DNA of 64,000 nt from Aliiroseovarius pelagivivens (GTDB lineage: Bacteria; Pseudomonadota; Alphaproteobacteria; Rhodobacterales; Rhodobacteraceae): positions 372,001-436,000 of the forward strand of contig NZ_OMOI01000001.1 in NCBI RefSeq assembly GCF_900302485.1. Reading direction: 5' to 3'. Every line of letters begins with the position of its first letter. Position 1 is the first letter of the stretch. The notes under the pieces were generated by a model. It saw nothing but the letters and a program-made list of their open reading frames with translations, did no database searches and was not told the origin of the DNA. Positions 62,114 through 64,000 of this stretch are shown piece by piece. Position numbers and translations under genes: made by a program.

Positions 62114-63562
62114 ATGTTGGACCTGCGACCTGTCATCTATGTTATCGGGCTTCTCGTCGCCGTTTTGGGCGCGACGATGCTGATCCCGGTTGTGGTCGAC
62201 CTTGTCGACAACAATCCTGATTGGCAGGTGTTTCTGCAAAGCGCGGTTGTGACGATGCTGATCGGCGGGTCGATGGCGCTGTCCACGGCAAACGGCGTGG
62301 GCAAAGGCCTGACAATCCAACAAACCTTTCTTCTGACCACCGGTGTCTGGGTGGCGCTGCCCATCTTTGGGGCTTTGCCCTTTGCCTTGGGCGAACTTGA
62401 CGCCCGCCCCGTGGATGCGTTCTTCGAGGCCATGTCAGGGCTGACCACCACTGGATCGACGGTGTTGTCTGGTCTGGAAGATTTGCCCAAAGGACTTCTG
62501 TTTTGGCGCGGGCTTTTGCAGTGGTTTGGCGGCATCGGCATCATTGTTGTGGCCATGGTGTTCCTGCCCGAATTGCGCGTCGGCGGCATGCAGATCTTCC
62601 GGTCCGAGGGCTTTGATACATTCGGTAAAATCCTGCCCCGGGCGACCGAGATTTCGTCACGTATCTCGGTGATTTATTTCACGCTGACGGCGCTGTGCGC
62701 GGTCACCTATTTTGCGCTGGGAATGAACTTTTTCGACGCCGTGACTCATGCAATGACCACCATCGCGACGGGTGGGTATGCGAACTATGATGCGTCTTTC
62801 GGGGCGTTTGGGGCCGGACCCGAATATGCGGCCGTGGTCTTCATGTTGCTGGCTGCCCTGCCGTTCGTGCGTTACGTGCAGATCCTTCAGGGCACCGCAC
62901 GCCCACTGCTTTTTGACCCGCAGGTGCGCGGTTTTTTCATGACGCTGGTGGTGGTTGTCGCGATGCTGGCGCTGTGGCGCTGGTTGGCGGATGGTCAGGC
63001 CAGCGAAGAAGCGTTGCGCAAAACATTGTTCAACCTGACCTCGATCTTAACGGGAACGGGCTATGCCTCGCAGGACTACATGATGTGGGGCGGGTTCCCA
63101 GTTGTGATGTTCTTTTTCGTGGGCCTGATCGGGGGATGCGCTGGATCGACGGCCTGTTCAATCAAGATCTTCCGCTATCAGTTGCTGCTGTCTTCGATTA
63201 AAGCACAAATTCAGTCGATCCACTCGCCACACGGTATCTTTACACCTCGGTATGGTGGGCGTCGCGTGGACGAAGAAGTCCTGTCATCGGTCATGGGGTT
63301 CTTCGTGTTCTTCGTCGTGACCTTGGGCGTGACGGCTGTTGCGCTGGGCCTGACAGGATTGGACTTTACCACGTCCCTGTCCGGTGCCGCGGCGGCTTTG
63401 GCAAATATCGGACCCGGTTTGGGGGACCAGATTGGGCCGGCGGGCAATTTCGCGGGGCTCAGCGACACCGCCAAATGGATCTTGATTGCGGCGATGCTTA
63501 TCGGGCGCTTGGAGCTGCTGGCTGTGTTCGTCCTGTTCACCGTGACGTTCTGGCGGGGGTGA
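62114..63562 (+). CDS. trkH: TrkH family potassium uptake protein
   Basis: A 482-residue inner-membrane potassium translocator with four pore-loop repeats. The selectivity-filter segments are GLTTTGSTV, TTIATGGYANYD, LTGTGYASQDY and LANIGPGLGD, each with the filter Gly. About ten helices are predicted. It works with the peripheral NAD-binding TrkA, not encoded here. The start at MLDLRPVIYVIG is chosen as the first Met before the first helix. It is transcribed after folE2 with 84 bases between. Confidence 0.94.
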   Translation: MLDLRPVIYVIGLLVAVLGATMLIPVVVDLVDNNPDWQVFLQSAVVTMLIGGSMALSTANGVGKGLTIQQTFLLTTGVWVALPIFGALPFALGELDARPVDAFFEAMSGLTTTGSTVLSGLEDLPKGLLFWRGLLQWFGGIGIIVVAMVFLPELRVGGMQIFRSEGFDTFGKILPRATEISSRISVIYFTLTALCAVTYFALGMNFFDAVTHAMTTIATGGYANYDASFGAFGAGPEYAAVVFMLLAALPFVRYVQILQGTARPLLFDPQVRGFFMTLVVVVAMLALWRWLADGQASEEALRKTLFNLTSILTGTGYASQDYMMWGGFPVVMFFFVGLIGGCAGSTACSIKIFRYQLLLSSIKAQIQSIHSPHGIFTPRYGGRRVDEEVLSSVMGFFVFFVVTLGVTAVALGLTGLDFTTSLSGAAAALANIGPGLGDQIGPAGNFAGLSDTAKWILIAAMLIGRLELLAVFVLFTVTFWRG

Positions 63563-63647
63563 AGCGGGCTGAGTTTTGCAAAGCTGTATTCGGTATATTG
63601 AAAGTAGTGCTGGGTAGTGTCGAAAGAATGTTCCTAGGAGTCCCACG

Positions 63648-63977
63648 ATGTCATCCCAATCGCTCCATCCCAAGATAGACCTTTCGCGTTTGCGAGATAT
63701 TGGTTGGCGGCTTTGGGACCCAATTGGCTTGATGTCTGATGGCGAGAATTGGAATGATGACGAGTACCTCTCGTTTGTTGACGAGTATGACACCTATCTA
63801 ATGAACGCAGCGGGGCAGTTGCGAAGGGGTGCGTCAGATGCCGAAGTGGTGTCGTACTTGGTAAAAGTAGAAACCGAGTTTATGGGGCTTAACCAAGCTC
63901 CGGGTGTTCGTGCCAGAGCCGAAACCGTCGTAGAGGAAATCCGCGGCGATAAACTGCTTTGGGTTGAGGCAGATTGA
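63648..63977 (+). CDS. Hypothetical protein
   Basis: A 109-residue, acidic, probably helical soluble protein that I do not recognise. It starts MSSQSLHPKIDLSRLRDIGW and has Trp/Asp-rich DPIGLMSDGENWNDDEYLSF, followed by helices around AAGQLRRGASDAEVVSYLVK. TAGGAG at 63634-63639 is a good ribosome binding site, supporting a real gene. Codon use and base composition are less GC-rich than in the neighbourhood, so it may be an accessory gene. It may act with an unseen gene beyond the right edge. Confidence 0.65.
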   Translation: MSSQSLHPKIDLSRLRDIGWRLWDPIGLMSDGENWNDDEYLSFVDEYDTYLMNAAGQLRRGASDAEVVSYLVKVETEFMGLNQAPGVRARAETVVEEIRGDKLLWVEAD

Positions 63978-64000
63978 GTTCGCTCCAAACAATTTGAATC

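Overview
The window reads as a chromosomal segment of a marine alphaproteobacterium of the order Rhodobacterales (Roseobacter group). The basis is high-GC, densely packed coding DNA together with gene families and arrangements typical of that group: an imelysin / di-heme oxidoreductase / DUF1513 iron operon, an FAD-GcvT dimethylglycine dehydrogenase-type enzyme, a NuoE-NuoF formate dehydrogenase beta chain, an AlkB-type monooxygenase, a SAM-II riboswitch before metZ, and FolE2. The assignment is inference; no rRNA, tRNA, insertion sequence, prophage or CRISPR array is visible. No stretch longer than about 300 bases lacks a gene.

Layout. 1-1.4 kb: a truncated glutathione transferase and a cobalamin-linked pair (cobU plus histidine phosphatase). 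1.5-8.6 kb: a ChaN-like protein, coaBC, dut, a membrane-fused ThiF/MoeB enzyme, an ACT protein, an M3 peptidase and a cation exporter. 8.7-14.6 kb: an SH3 protein, a 2-hydroxyacid dehydrogenase, a putative zincin lipoprotein, the FAD/GcvT oxidase and a GFA protein. 14.6-18.9 kb (minus strand): a DUF937 protein and the iron operon. 19.1-22.9 kb: a four-gene SxtJ / DUF5989 / carbamoyltransferase / SGNH-hydrolase cassette. 22.9-27.3 kb: trxC, an Lrp regulator divergent from an arginine-to-proline operon (ctlX, arginase, ornithine cyclodeaminase), and a solitary gcvH. 27.4-35.0 kb: a GGCT protein, a MATE pump, gltX, small hydrolases and nadE. 35.2-38.5 kb: a 19-unit MORN protein, then leuA behind a leucine-rich leader peptide. 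38.7-45.3 kb: the complete rod-shape operon mreBCD-mrdA-rodA, with a 2-hydroxyacid dehydrogenase coupled to its end. 45.3-52.0 kb (minus): a run of eight genes that contains a probable envelope-stress module (27-residue membrane peptide, XpaC, TelA, DUF2927 lipoprotein, SPFH-GYF2, zinc ribbon-TM). 52.2-64 kb: alkB-like, formate dehydrogenase beta, lysoplasmalogenase, ftsY, a DMT transporter, yciB, a GST, riboswitch-controlled metZ, folE2, trkH and a small orphan.

How genes work together. Clear co-transcribed units are the rod operon (each junction after mreC overlaps by 1-4 bases), the arginine catabolic operon, the iron operon, and ftsY-DMT-yciB. The best candidates for an under-described system are the XpaC/TelA/SPFH/zinc-ribbon module, with its translationally coupled micro-membrane peptide at 51906-51989, and the carbamoyltransferase cassette. 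RNA-level regulation is visible at leuA (a leader peptide that is probably translated from the first transcript base) and at metZ (promoter, SAM-II aptamer and intrinsic terminator in sequence).
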